A DNA stretch of 46,010 nt from positions 1 to 46,010 of the forward strand of contig PMSX01000342.1 in the NCBI GenBank assembly GCA_003167495.1. The letters are read 5' to 3'. The notes under the pieces were generated by a model. The model saw only the letters and a list, made by a program, of their open reading frames with translations. It searched no databases and was not told the DNA's origin. The position numbers and the translations under genes are program-made. Source of the stretch: Bryobacterales bacterium. GTDB taxonomy: Bacteria > Acidobacteriota > Terriglobia > Bryobacterales > Bryobacteraceae. Positions 8,652 to 17,044 of the stretch are shown here, piece by piece (position 1 is the first letter of the stretch; every line of letters begins with the position of its first letter).

Positions 8652-9098
8652 CCGCGCCGCCTTCAGGATATCATCGACAATGCGCAATCGATTTTCCGTT
8701 ACACCGAGGGCATGGATTTAACCGCCTTCGAGGACGACCGCAAAACCTATGATGCCGTCGAGCGCTGCCTGGAACGGATCAGCGAAGCGGCTGCAAAGCT
8801 TGGAGACATGGCCCTGCACCTGATGCCGGATCAGCCGTGGCAGAAGATCAGGGCTTTCGGTAATGTCCTGCGGCATGAATACGACAAAATCAGGGAAGAC
8901 AAGCTTTTCGAGATCGTCAAGAGCGATCTTCCCGGCCTCTATGCCTCATCAAGTGACTCTCCAATACAACGAATACCTCTCATCGTTCAGGCGAAAAAAG
9001 GGCTGCATCGACACATCCATCTTTTGGCCGCTCGTTTGGAACGTCATTGGTTGATCGGCTGGCTTAATCCACTCATCCAAGCGCTTTTGGCTGGCTGA
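8652..9098 (+). pseudogene. HEPN/DUF86-like toxin partner, start lost and C-terminus replaced
   Basis: The reading frame encodes a DUF86-type HEPN protein: PRRLQDIIDNAQSIFRYTEG, then DLTAFEDDRKTYDAVERCLERI, with the conserved RxxxxxLRHEYD signature of HEPN RNases near the end (8855-8890). However, homology starts at about 8652 and the first start codon in frame is the ATG at 8712, about 20 codons into the domain. A TTG (8633) with a suitable N-terminus lies in another frame, so a one-base loss between about 8650 and 8660 is likely. The normal end (after KSDLPGLY, about 8945) is also missing: the frame runs on to 9098 antisense to the 3' end of the GH127 gene. I call it a degraded toxin, although translation from ATG 8712 cannot be excluded. 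Confidence 0.7.
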
Positions 9099-10919
9099 GA
9101 ATTCCGGAATTTGGATCGGCGTAGCTTTCTTTAACTCTGGTCCCTCGGGCCCCAACTGTAGATCTCTCGTCAGTCCGTCGCGGCCTAATTTGCCTGCCAA
9201 CACCAGGGGCCCATACAAGATAGCGCGTAGTGACTGATCATCGGGCATCGCTTCGGAGTGCAAGGCCATAGGCAGGGCAATCTCCACGCGATCGCCTTTG
9301 TTCCAGACCCTGGCAATGGCCAAATAACTTCCTGGAGCCGCTGTCACATCATTTTGTTTGCCGTTGATTTTGACGGCAGCGTTAGCGGCCACCCATGCCG
9401 GCACGCGCACTCTCAGTGTGAGGTGCACGGGTTCCGCCGCGTCGACGGTGAATACAGTTCCCGCTTGATCTGGAAAAGCCGTTTGCTGCCGCAAACTGAA
9501 CCCTCGTTCGGGCCAGTTCAATTCCGAGGCAATGAAAAGATTGACGTAGATGCCTTCCTGGTCATGAAAATAAATGCTGTCATTCAGCTTGGCATACTCT
9601 TCCGTACCTGTGCCCGTACAGCACCAGAAGCTATCGAACTTAGTCGCGAACGCCCGCCAGGAACCTGGCACGACGCCCAGATAATATTGTGTCTGGCCCT
9701 CGTCGTTGATGGTACCCAAGCGGTGATTCAACAGCGCCCGCTCGTAGTAATCGAACAGCCGTGGATCTCCCGTCCACTGATACAGTTTGCGAGTCAGCTT
9801 CAGCATGTTGTAAGAGCAGCAGCACTCGTTGGTGGCGTCTCCTAGGGTCAATTCAGCCGCCAATTGATTGGGGCCCACCAGCCAGCCCTCATTGTTGCTG
9901 GTGCCGGCAGTGACGTAGGTGCGCGTTCCCACTACTGCCTGCCAGAAGTATTCCGCAACATCGCGAAATCTCCGATCGTCACTGATTTCGTAGCGCTGCG
10001 CGGCCGCAATCACTTGCGGGATGTGCGTATTCACATGCAACCCGCGGAGTTCGTCGCGCCGCAAGGCCAACGGATTGAAGAAACGCTTCTTGGTGAACCG
10101 GTCAGCCGTCTTCGCATAGCGCGCGTCACCAGTAAACGCGGTCAAGTTGTACAGCGTTTCGCCGATGCCGCCGTATTCGGTATCGAGCACCATTTGCATT
10201 TGAGCTTCACTCAGCGCGCCTGACCACCCGCCAGCCCATTCCGCCATACCGTTGAGCACCGTCAGCGCTTGCGCATTGCCGCAATGCTGATGCATGTCGA
10301 GCATGCCAGCCATGATTTTGTGGACGGTGTAAAACGGCGCCCACACTTTCTGGCGCGCCGCCAAGCGGTCAAAATACTCTGTCGGGAAGGCGCTTAGATA
10401 GCCGCCTTGGAGGTGCTGTTGGCATTTGGCCAGTTCAGCAACCAGAAAATCGCCGCGCGCTTTCAATTCTTTGTCACCGCTCGACGAATAACCGAGCGCG
10501 CAGGCAGACAAGTAGTGACCTACGAAATGGCCACGCAACTCGCAATCCGGCTTCTCCCAACCGCCCAGAGGCGCTGCGCTGGAGGCAAGCCCCGCGTTTA
10601 ACCGAAACACATGCAGCAGCCGGTCGGGCGTTTGCTCATACAAAAACTTACGGTTTGCTTCTTGTGCCTGTTGAAACACACCTGGCAGCAAGCGTACGTG
10701 AGTCATGGGAAACGGCTGCACTTTGAGCGGCACATCGTTACGTTTGAACTCAATCTGCCCTTCGAACGGCAAATGGGCCGGCAAGGTGCCCTCGGAGACG
10801 CGCGGCGCAGCCGGATCTCCTGGAACGGAGGCGGCGGTAATCTCGTGTGGAGTTTCCTGCGCCGCCAATGCTGTAGCTGCCATTCCAAACGCGAAGCCAC
10901 GTCTTGTCAGATTTGCCAT
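8949..10919 (-). CDS. GH127-type beta-L-arabinofuranosidase (DUF1680)
   Basis: A 656-residue glycoside hydrolase. The N-terminus MANLTRRGFAFGMAATALAAQE is a Tat-type signal. The (alpha/alpha)6-barrel region includes GHYLSACALGYSSSGD near residue 150. NECCCSYNMLKL (about 364) and FWCCTGTGTEEYAKL (about 432) match the Glu/Cys cluster that binds zinc and supplies the cysteine nucleophile in GH127. Beta-sandwich segments follow. Known members release L-arabinofuranose from plant glycans, which fits the GH51 enzyme at 34.7 kb. It is the last gene of the mvaB-scoA-scoB run, with its start overlapping the scoB stop by 13 bp. Confidence 0.9.
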   Translation of the reverse strand: MANLTRRGFAFGMAATALAAQETPHEITAASVPGDPAAPRVSEGTLPAHLPFEGQIEFKRNDVPLKVQPFPMTHVRLLPGVFQQAQEANRKFLYEQTPDRLLHVFRLNAGLASSAAPLGGWEKPDCELRGHFVGHYLSACALGYSSSGDKELKARGDFLVAELAKCQQHLQGGYLSAFPTEYFDRLAARQKVWAPFYTVHKIMAGMLDMHQHCGNAQALTVLNGMAEWAGGWSGALSEAQMQMVLDTEYGGIGETLYNLTAFTGDARYAKTADRFTKKRFFNPLALRRDELRGLHVNTHIPQVIAAAQRYEISDDRRFRDVAEYFWQAVVGTRTYVTAGTSNNEGWLVGPNQLAAELTLGDATNECCCSYNMLKLTRKLYQWTGDPRLFDYYERALLNHRLGTINDEGQTQYYLGVVPGSWRAFATKFDSFWCCTGTGTEEYAKLNDSIYFHDQEGIYVNLFIASELNWPERGFSLRQQTAFPDQAGTVFTVDAAEPVHLTLRVRVPAWVAANAAVKINGKQNDVTAAPGSYLAIARVWNKGDRVEIALPMALHSEAMPDDQSLRAILYGPLVLAGKLGRDGLTRDLQLGPEGPELKKATPIQIPEFSASQKRLDEWIKPADQPMTFQTSGQKMDVSMQPFFRLNDERYSLYWRVT

Positions 10920-11575
10920 GTTTTCACTCCCTGCGCGACCTTGAACTCTGCCGCAGTCGCTTGGCGCACCTGATCAATAGTGACGCCGGGAGCTAGTTCC
11001 TGCAGCAGTAATCCATCCTCTGTGAGACGAAAAAATCCCAACTCCGTAATCACAGTATCCACGACTTTCAAACCAGTAATAGGCAGCGTGCACTTCTTGA
11101 GAAGTTTCGGTTCGCTCGTCTTCGTAGTATGTTCCATGGCAACAATGACGCGGCGCGCGCTGGCCACTAGATCCATTGCGCCTCCCATGCCTTTCACCAC
11201 CTTGCCCGGCACCATCCAATTGGCAAGATTGCCCTCCTGATCAACCTCCATGGCTCCCAGAATACTCAGATCGATATGGCCGCCGCGAATCATGGCGAAT
11301 GAGTCGGCACTGGAGAAATAAGACGTACCTGCCAACTCAGTAACGGTCTCCTTACCCGCATTGATGAGGTCGGGGTCTTCCGTGCCCGCGAGCGGAAATG
11401 GCCCAATGCCCAACATGCCGTTCTCCGATTGCAAAATGACCTCCATGCCGGCTGGAACATAATTGGCTACTAATGTCGGCATCCCGATGCCGAGATTTAC
11501 ATAGTAGCCATCGCGTAACTCGCAGGCGGCGCGGCGGACGATCAAATCGCGCTTTTCCATATCTTTCAGCGCCAT
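10907..11575 (-). CDS. scoB: 3-oxoacid CoA-transferase subunit B
   Basis: A 222-residue beta subunit of succinyl-CoA:3-ketoacid (SCOT-type) CoA-transferase. The active-site Glu lies in QSENGMLGIG (about residues 49-58); GIGMPTLVANY and GAMDLVASARRVIVAMEHTTK are also typical. It moves CoA from succinyl-CoA to acetoacetate, together with the A subunit encoded one base upstream. HMG-CoA lyase, two genes upstream, produces acetoacetate, so the three enzymes form a short route to acetoacetyl-CoA. Confidence 0.93.
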   Translation of the reverse strand: MALKDMEKRDLIVRRAACELRDGYYVNLGIGMPTLVANYVPAGMEVILQSENGMLGIGPFPLAGTEDPDLINAGKETVTELAGTSYFSSADSFAMIRGGHIDLSILGAMEVDQEGNLANWMVPGKVVKGMGGAMDLVASARRVIVAMEHTTKTSEPKLLKKCTLPITGLKVVDTVITELGFFRLTEDGLLLQELAPGVTIDQVRQATAAEFKVAQGVKTWQI

Positions 11576-11576
11576 G

Positions 11577-12272
11577 TCAGATGCTCCTCACAGTCCGGCG
11601 CTCAATGCGGCGCTCAAATTTCTCGCCCTTCACAATGCGGTTTACGTAGATGCCCGGAGTCATGATAGAATCCGCCGGCAACTGACCAGGCTCAACCAGT
11701 TCCTCAACTTCGGCGATCGTCACGCGCGCGGCCGTCGCCATCATGGGGTTGAAGTTACGCGCGGTTTTCCGGTAAACCAGATTGCCATGCCGGTCACCCT
11801 TCCAAGCTTTTACCAGGGCGAAATCGGCTTTCAGCCAGTGCTCCATGACGTAGGTCTTACCCTCGAATTCCCGCACTTCTTTTCCTTCGGCAACGATTGT
11901 GCCGAAGCCGGCGGGAGTGTAAAAGGCCGGTATGCCGGCACCGCCCGCGCGAATCCGCTCGGCAAGCGTTCCCTGCGGAATCAGCGTGACTTGCAGCTTG
12001 CCACTGATGGCAAGTTGCTCCAGCAATTTATTTTCGCCGACATAACTGCCAACGTGCGAAGCGATCATCCCGGCTTCCAACATGAGACCCAAGCCAAAAC
12101 CATCCACGCCCATGTTGTTGCTGATGGTGTGCAGACCTTTCACGGTTCGGCTCACTAACGCAACGATCAGGTTCTCGGGAATGCCGCACAGGCCAAAACC
12201 GCCCAGCATGACAGTTGAGCCGTCGGCGATATCGGCTATGGCCTCCGCCGAACTTGCGACTACTTTATTCAA
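11577..12272 (-). CDS. scoA: 3-oxoacid CoA-transferase subunit A
   Basis: A 231-residue alpha subunit. The sequence MLGGFGLCGIPENLI (about residues 21-35) is the family's CoA-binding signature, and NNMGVDGFGLGLML and YKTARNFNPMMATAA-like segments (VYRKTARNFNPMMA) are conserved. It starts within the last codons of mvaB (ATGA overlap, 12269-12272) and ends one base before scoB, so the three are translationally coupled. Confidence 0.93.
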   Translation of the reverse strand: MNKVVASSAEAIADIADGSTVMLGGFGLCGIPENLIVALVSRTVKGLHTISNNMGVDGFGLGLMLEAGMIASHVGSYVGENKLLEQLAISGKLQVTLIPQGTLAERIRAGGAGIPAFYTPAGFGTIVAEGKEVREFEGKTYVMEHWLKADFALVKAWKGDRHGNLVYRKTARNFNPMMATAARVTIAEVEELVEPGQLPADSIMTPGIYVNRIVKGEKFERRIERRTVRSI

Positions 12273-13168
12273 ACTAAATTCTCCTTGAGCGCGGCCAGCG
12301 CCGCCGCTGCTTTCGAAGTTGTCGTGCGCCCCAGCAACTGCATTATGTCTCGGCCCGCTACGGCCAACTTTTCGAGATTGACGCCCGTGTCGACACCCAA
12401 TCCGTCCAGCATATACACTACGTCCTCTGTGGCCACGTTGCCGCTGGCTCCTTTGGCATATGGGCAGCCGCCCAAACCAGCCACCGACGCGTCTACCGCT
12501 TCAATACCCGTCTCCAATGTAGCCAGAATATTGGCCAGAGCTTGTCCCCACGTATCGTGAAAGTGCACCGCGAGCTGTTTGATGGGCACTGTGCGAGTCA
12601 CGGCGCGCACCATGTCTTGCGCTTTGCGCGGCGTGCCGACACCAATGGTATCGCCGAGTGAGATTTCGTAACAGCCCATGCCAGCCAACGCGCCAGCGAC
12701 ACGGGCAACTGCGGCGAGCGCGATTTCGCCTTCGTACGGGCAGCCGAGGACACACGAAACGTAGCCGCGCACGCGCATGCCATGCGATTTGGCTTCGTTC
12801 GCCACCGCGCCGAGACGGTCCAAGCTTTCATCAATGGAGCAATTAATGTTGCGCCGCGAGAACGTTTCGGAAGCGGCTGCAAACACTGCTACTTCTGAAA
12901 CGCCACAGCGGATGGCTTCGGCTAGTCCCATAAGATTGGGAACCAGCGCCGAGTAGCTGACACCCGGCACACGGCGGACTTTGGCAAAGACCGCACTGGT
13001 GTCGGCCATCTGCGGAACCCACTTGGCGGAAACGAAACTGCCGCACTCGACGTGGCGGAGCCCGGCATCCACCAGCGCCTCGATCAGACTCACTTTAGCA
13101 GCGACCGGGACAAGACCCGGCTCGTTCTGGAGACCGTCACGCGGGCCGACTTCAACGATCTTCATCAT
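12269..13168 (-). CDS. mvaB: Hydroxymethylglutaryl-CoA lyase
   Basis: A 299-residue TIM-barrel lyase cleaving HMG-CoA to acetoacetate and acetyl-CoA, the last step of leucine degradation. The N-terminal VGPRDGLQNEP gives the catalytic Asp/Arg. VHFHDTWGQALAN holds the metal-binding HxHD. GLGGCPYAKGASGNVATEDVVYML holds the catalytic Cys in the GxGGCPYA flap typical of HMG-CoA lyase rather than of isopropylmalate synthase. It starts with ATGATG; either is possible. It overlaps the end of the small basic ORF upstream. Confidence 0.94.
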   Translation of the reverse strand: MMKIVEVGPRDGLQNEPGLVPVAAKVSLIEALVDAGLRHVECGSFVSAKWVPQMADTSAVFAKVRRVPGVSYSALVPNLMGLAEAIRCGVSEVAVFAAASETFSRRNINCSIDESLDRLGAVANEAKSHGMRVRGYVSCVLGCPYEGEIALAAVARVAGALAGMGCYEISLGDTIGVGTPRKAQDMVRAVTRTVPIKQLAVHFHDTWGQALANILATLETGIEAVDASVAGLGGCPYAKGASGNVATEDVVYMLDGLGVDTGVNLEKLAVAGRDIMQLLGRTTTSKAAAALAALKENLV

Positions 13169-13322
13169 CCACCGTTACTGGCTTTTTGTGTTTTGGCTGG
13201 GAGCGTTTCGCTTTTTCCGGCATGGCGAAAGCGGGCTTAGGCGCACCCACGCGTTCTCGCGCGATTGCTTTAATGCGCTTGTTCTTGTTCAGCTTGCTGG
13301 GTTTGCGCGGTTTGCTCGGCAT
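13152..13322 (-). CDS. Small basic hypothetical protein
   Basis: A 56-residue frame starting MPSKPRKPSKLNKNKRIKA and continuing through IARERVGAPKPAFAMPEKAKRS to a weakly acidic tail (VTVDDEDR). It is very rich in Lys, Arg and Pro, with no hydrophobic segment, as for a small nucleic-acid-binding protein. Its stop lies 17 bases inside mvaB, so it is probably the first gene of that transcript. Its biased composition is consistent with a real product, but no family is recognised. Confidence 0.5.
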   Translation of the reverse strand: MPSKPRKPSKLNKNKRIKAIARERVGAPKPAFAMPEKAKRSQPKHKKPVTVDDEDR

Positions 13323-13402
13323 GGCCGGATCTCATACCGTAGGGTAGCGTGAACCGCAATGTCATGCTAGGGCGCTTACGCGTCCTGTCTCAGTTTCGGA
13401 GT

Positions 13403-13669
13403 TTAGGCCGCTATTGTGTGCGATGCGCTCGTCGGCGCAGTCACCAATTCGAGGAATTCCGCTTCAAACCGCGCCTGTTCCTTGGCATCTTCGGCCGGGC
13501 GCAGGCGGCGGCAAACTGTACGCAAGCTTTCTTCGAGCGGTTGGCTGAGCGCACCCTCGCCTAGCACTAATTTCACCAACTCACGCGCTGCCGTTCGCGC
13601 CTGTTTGGGTGAATTCGCGAACATCAGCGTGTCATACCAAGTATTTACTTGTTGTAGGTGCCGATCCAT
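13403..13669 (-). CDS. Hypothetical small helical protein
   Basis: An 88-residue protein of unknown function, starting MDRHLQQVNTWYDTLMFAN. It appears all-helical and contains an Ala/Arg/Leu-rich middle (KQARTAARELVKLVLG). ATG 13669 is preferred because GAGAGGGG lies about nine bases upstream; ATG 13678 would have the purine run directly against it. An overlapping plus-strand frame (13416-13721) has a Ser/Arg-rich antisense-like composition and is less likely. It diverges from the isochorismatase-like gene. Confidence 0.6.
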   Translation of the reverse strand: MDRHLQQVNTWYDTLMFANSPKQARTAARELVKLVLGEGALSQPLEESLRTVCRRLRPAEDAKEQARFEAEFLELVTAPTSASHTIAA

Positions 13670-13750
13670 GAAAACCATCCCCTCTCTGTATAGATGCTGG
13701 TTTTGGCGGTTTGGTTATTAGGGCTTGTCCATTTTGTGTAAAAATGAGCG

Positions 13751-14338
13751 ATGCCGCCAGCGTTGCCACTGCCAGCCTTGCTACTGATAGATCTGCAAGC
13801 CGCCATTGACCACCCCGTCTGGCGAAAGTATGGTGAGCGCAACAATCCCCCGGCAGAACACAACGTTACGGATTTGCTGGCCGTTTGGCGGCAGCGCGGC
13901 TGGCCTATTTATCACATCCGCCACGATTCGCTCGAACCCGCTTCCCCTTATCAACCGCATCAGCCCGGCAATGAATTCAAGCCTTTCGCCGCGCCGCATG
14001 CGGGCGAGACCGTGATTGCCAAACAGACGAATAGTGCTTTTATTGGAACGACTCTCGAATCCACATTGCGTGCGGCGGGGCATGACACGCTGGTGGTGTG
14101 CGGCGTGATTACGAACAATTCAGTGGAGGCAACCGTTCGCATGGCAGGCAATCTTGGATTCAAAACATATCTGGCCGCCGATGCTTGCTACACGTTTCCC
14201 CGACTGGATTGGAGCGGCCGGCTGTGGACAGCCGACGAGGTGCACTCTCTTTCGCTGGCAAATCTTCACGGCGAGTATTGCAGGGTCCTGGACACCTGCG
14301 AAATCTTACAGGTCTTTGGAACAGGGTATGATAATTGA
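13751..14338 (+). CDS. Isochorismatase-fold hydrolase, Cys-to-Ser at nucleophile site
   Basis: A 195-residue cysteine-hydrolase-family protein with the isochorismatase fold. LLIDLQAAI gives Asp14, VIAKQTNSAF gives Lys91, and VVCGVITNNSVEATVRMAGNLGF is the nucleophile loop. Most members have Cys in the TNxxC position; here it is Ser124. That may indicate an altered or non-hydrolytic enzyme, or a member of the TNNSVEAT subgroup. The substrate cannot be named. A small membrane protein gene overlaps its 3' end by 11 bp. Confidence 0.87.
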   Translation: MPPALPLPALLLIDLQAAIDHPVWRKYGERNNPPAEHNVTDLLAVWRQRGWPIYHIRHDSLEPASPYQPHQPGNEFKPFAAPHAGETVIAKQTNSAFIGTTLESTLRAAGHDTLVVCGVITNNSVEATVRMAGNLGFKTYLAADACYTFPRLDWSGRLWTADEVHSLSLANLHGEYCRVLDTCEILQVFGTGYDN

Positions 14339-14495
14339 GATGCCTGAATGGTTGGCGGTTATTCTGTTCATCGGGGCGTATGTAGTTCTCATGAAGTGGA
14401 TTCTGCCGCGGTTTGGTGTTCCCACTTGCATGTCCAACTCCTGCAGTGTGGAGTCTCGACACGAATCGGAGAGGAAAGCGGCTAAATCGGGGTGA
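14328..14495 (+). CDS. Small single-span membrane protein
   Basis: A 55-residue frame overlapping the end of the isochorismatase-like gene. One membrane helix (about residues 8-25, WLAVILFIGAYVVLMKWIL) is followed by PRFGVPTCMSNSCSVE with two Cys, and a charged tail ESERKAAKSG. The helix followed by a short Cys motif looks like a real small membrane protein rather than noise. An internal Met at residue 5 is an alternative start. Unknown function; the overlap suggests coupling to the hydrolase. Confidence 0.55.
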   Translation: MIIEMPEWLAVILFIGAYVVLMKWILPRFGVPTCMSNSCSVESRHESERKAAKSG

Positions 14496-14501
14496 GGGCG
14501 C

Positions 14502-14535
14502 AAAAAAAACGGGAAGAGCTTTCGCGCTTCCCGTT
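14502..14535 (-). terminator. Rho-independent terminator of clpC
   Basis: Read on the minus strand, AACGGGAAGCGC and GCTCTTCCCGTT form a long GC-rich stem closed by a GAAA-type loop, followed at once by a run of eight T. It lies 22 bp after the clpC stop and is the clearest terminator in the window. Confidence 0.85.
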
Positions 14536-14557
14536 CTTCGTTCGGAACTTCTCTAGA

Positions 14558-17044
14558 TTAGGTGGAGAACATATACAGCGGTGTAGCGGGCATTGGCGCC
14601 AATTCCACGCCGCCTGCCGCTACCGGCTGGCCTTCGAGATCGCCAATTTGTTTGCAGTAGATTCCGTTGTCGCCCAGATAAACCATCAGTTCAGCCGGAC
14701 GGGGCAGAGAACCTTGAATCAGCGCTTCCGAGAGCGGATCCTCGATATATTTTTGCAGGGCGCGCCGCAACGGACGTGCGCCATAGCTGCGGTCGCCGCA
14801 CGTTTTATCAAGAATGTACTTGGCCGCTTCTGGCTCGAGCTTGATCTTGATCTGTTTGGCCACCAGATTCACATTCACTTGATCCACCAGCAGATCCATG
14901 ATCTTCAACAGATCTTCGTCCACCAGCGAGGTAAAGAGAATGACTTCATCCAGACGGTTGAGGAATTCAGGATTAAAGGCGCGTTTGACTTCGCCCATCA
15001 CCTGCTCTTCAATCTTCTGTGGGATGCCCGTTTCGGCCAAGCCCGAGAAACCAATCTGGCCGCGCTTGTCGAGGAAGCGTGCGCCCAGGTTCGACGTCAT
15101 GATGATGATGGTGTTTTTGAAATCGACCGTATTGCCGAGTCCATCGGTCAACTGTCCGTCTTCAAACACCTGCAACAGGATGTTATAGATATCCGGATGC
15201 GCTTTTTCGATTTCGTCCAGCAAGATGATGGAGTACGGGGCACGTTTCACGCGTTCCGTGAGCTGGCCACCTTCCTCGTAGCCGACATAGCCGGGAGGCG
15301 AACCGATAAGCTTCGAAATCGAATGCTTCTCCATGAACTCCGACATGTCGAAGCGGATCAGCGACTTTTCGCTGCCGAACAGGAACTCCGCGAGGGCGCG
15401 AGCGACTTCAGTTTTACCAACGCCCGTTGGACCTAGGAACAGAAACGAACCAGAGGGGCGCTTAGGCGACTTCAACCCGGCGCGCGAACGCCGTATTGCC
15501 CGCGAAAGAGCGCCGATGGCTTTTTCCTGGCTGATGATGCGCTTGTGCAACTCTTCCTCAATGCGCAGCAACTTGTTGATTTCTTCTTCCTTGATGGAAG
15601 TCATGGGAACGCCGGTCCAGCGCGCGACCACATCTTCGATATCGTCTTTTGAAACTACGCCGGTGGACGTATCGTCAAGGTTGTATTTTTCGCGCAAAGA
15701 GCGCAGGTTTTCGCGTTCCTTGCGTTCTTCGTCGGAATAAAAGCGAGCCTTTTCAAATTCGTGATTCGCAATGGCATTTTCCATGCGGTGCACAATGAAC
15801 TTGATGCGTTTCTGAATATCGGCCACCTCGCTGGGTAAGGTGGTTTGGCGAAGTTTGACGCGCGCGCCTGCCTCGTCGATCAGATCTATGGCCTTGTCCG
15901 GCAGGAAGCGGTCTGGAATAAAGCGCGTGGATGTGTAGACTGCCGATTCAATCGCTTCGTCAGTATAAGCAACGGCATGGAATTTCTCGTAGCGTTCCTT
16001 GATTCCAAAGAGAATGCGGATGGCGTCTGTCTCGTTCGGGGGCGGAACCTTCACCGCTTGGAAGCGGCGCTCGAGCGAGCGGTCTTTCTCAATGGACTTG
16101 CGATACTCGGCCGGCGTAGTAGCGCCGATGCACTGAATTTCGCCGCGCGAAAGAGCCGGCTTCAGAATATTGGCGGCATCGAGCGACCCTTCGGCCGAAC
16201 CAGCCCCGACCAAAGTGTGTAATTCGTCAATGAAGATGATGGCGTTTTGGTTCTCCATCAACTCTTTCATGATGGTCTTCAAGCGCTCTTCAAACTGACC
16301 GCGATACTTGGTTCCGGCTACGATGAGGGAAAGGTCGAGCGCCAAAATCCGTTTATCGGACAGGAAAGACGGAACGTCGCCATCGGCGATGCGTTGCGCC
16401 AAGCCTTCTACAATGGCCGTTTTACCAACGCCGGGCTCGCCAATCAAAACTGGATTGTTCTTGGTACGGCGGCACAGGATCTGTACGACGCGATCCACTT
16501 CGCCATCGCGGCCGATCAGCGGATCGAGCATACCATCCACCGCGGCCTGTGTCAGATCGCGGCTGAATTCCGCCAGCAACGAGCTTTCCTTGGGCCGGCT
16601 GGCCGATGTTTTTTCCGAAGCCGAACGCGAAATCTCTTCGCGAACAGCCGAGAGCCGCAGACCGCGCTCGTGCAATATTTCGGCGGCAAAACTTTTCTCT
16701 TCGCGCAGCAAGCCGAGCAAAAGATGTTCAGTGCCGATATGCTTATGGCTCAGCCGTTCGGCTTCCTCGGCGCCATAGGCCAACACGCGCTTGCATTCGT
16801 GGCTGAGGGGAAGATCGACGGAAGTCGATACTTTCTCCCGCACCGTGGTGTGCGCCTCAATCTGCTTGCGAATCGATTCGATGGCGGCGTGCGACCGCAG
16901 GAATCGATTGGCGAGAGCTTTATCTTCCCGCAGCAGACCCAGAAGAAGGTGCTCCGTCTCGATATAAGGACTGCCGAACTGGCTCGCCTCATAACGGGCA
17001 AAGAAGATTACGCGGCGCGCTTTCTCGGTATAACGTTCAAACAT
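14558..17044 (-). CDS. clpC: ATP-dependent Clp protease ATP-binding subunit ClpC
   Basis: An 828-residue Hsp100 unfoldase. From MFERYTEKARRVIFFAR it has two N-domain repeats (about 1-145), an AAA+ D1 domain with Walker A GEPGVGKT (about 202) and Walker B IIFIDELH, a short UVR-bearing middle region (about 405-440), and a D2 domain with Walker A GPTGVGKT (about 538) and LLDEIEKAH. The middle region is short, unlike the long ClpB coil, and the IGF tripeptide (about 664) matches the ClpP-docking loop. It therefore should feed substrates to ClpP. A GTG at 17053 gives three extra residues, but MFERY is the family start. The start overlaps the ABC gene by 8 bp. Confidence 0.95.
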   Translation of the reverse strand: MFERYTEKARRVIFFARYEASQFGSPYIETEHLLLGLLREDKALANRFLRSHAAIESIRKQIEAHTTVREKVSTSVDLPLSHECKRVLAYGAEEAERLSHKHIGTEHLLLGLLREEKSFAAEILHERGLRLSAVREEISRSASEKTSASRPKESSLLAEFSRDLTQAAVDGMLDPLIGRDGEVDRVVQILCRRTKNNPVLIGEPGVGKTAIVEGLAQRIADGDVPSFLSDKRILALDLSLIVAGTKYRGQFEERLKTIMKELMENQNAIIFIDELHTLVGAGSAEGSLDAANILKPALSRGEIQCIGATTPAEYRKSIEKDRSLERRFQAVKVPPPNETDAIRILFGIKERYEKFHAVAYTDEAIESAVYTSTRFIPDRFLPDKAIDLIDEAGARVKLRQTTLPSEVADIQKRIKFIVHRMENAIANHEFEKARFYSDEERKERENLRSLREKYNLDDTSTGVVSKDDIEDVVARWTGVPMTSIKEEEINKLLRIEEELHKRIISQEKAIGALSRAIRRSRAGLKSPKRPSGSFLFLGPTGVGKTEVARALAEFLFGSEKSLIRFDMSEFMEKHSISKLIGSPPGYVGYEEGGQLTERVKRAPYSIILLDEIEKAHPDIYNILLQVFEDGQLTDGLGNTVDFKNTIIIMTSNLGARFLDKRGQIGFSGLAETGIPQKIEEQVMGEVKRAFNPEFLNRLDEVILFTSLVDEDLLKIMDLLVDQVNVNLVAKQIKIKLEPEAAKYILDKTCGDRSYGARPLRRALQKYIEDPLSEALIQGSLPRPAELMVYLGDNGIYCKQIGDLEGQPVAAGGVELAPMPATPLYMFST

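Noticed and set aside
14492..15436. 314-codon plus-strand frame opposite the 3' half of clpC
   Set aside because: Same reason: it mirrors the clpC frame and includes the terminator.
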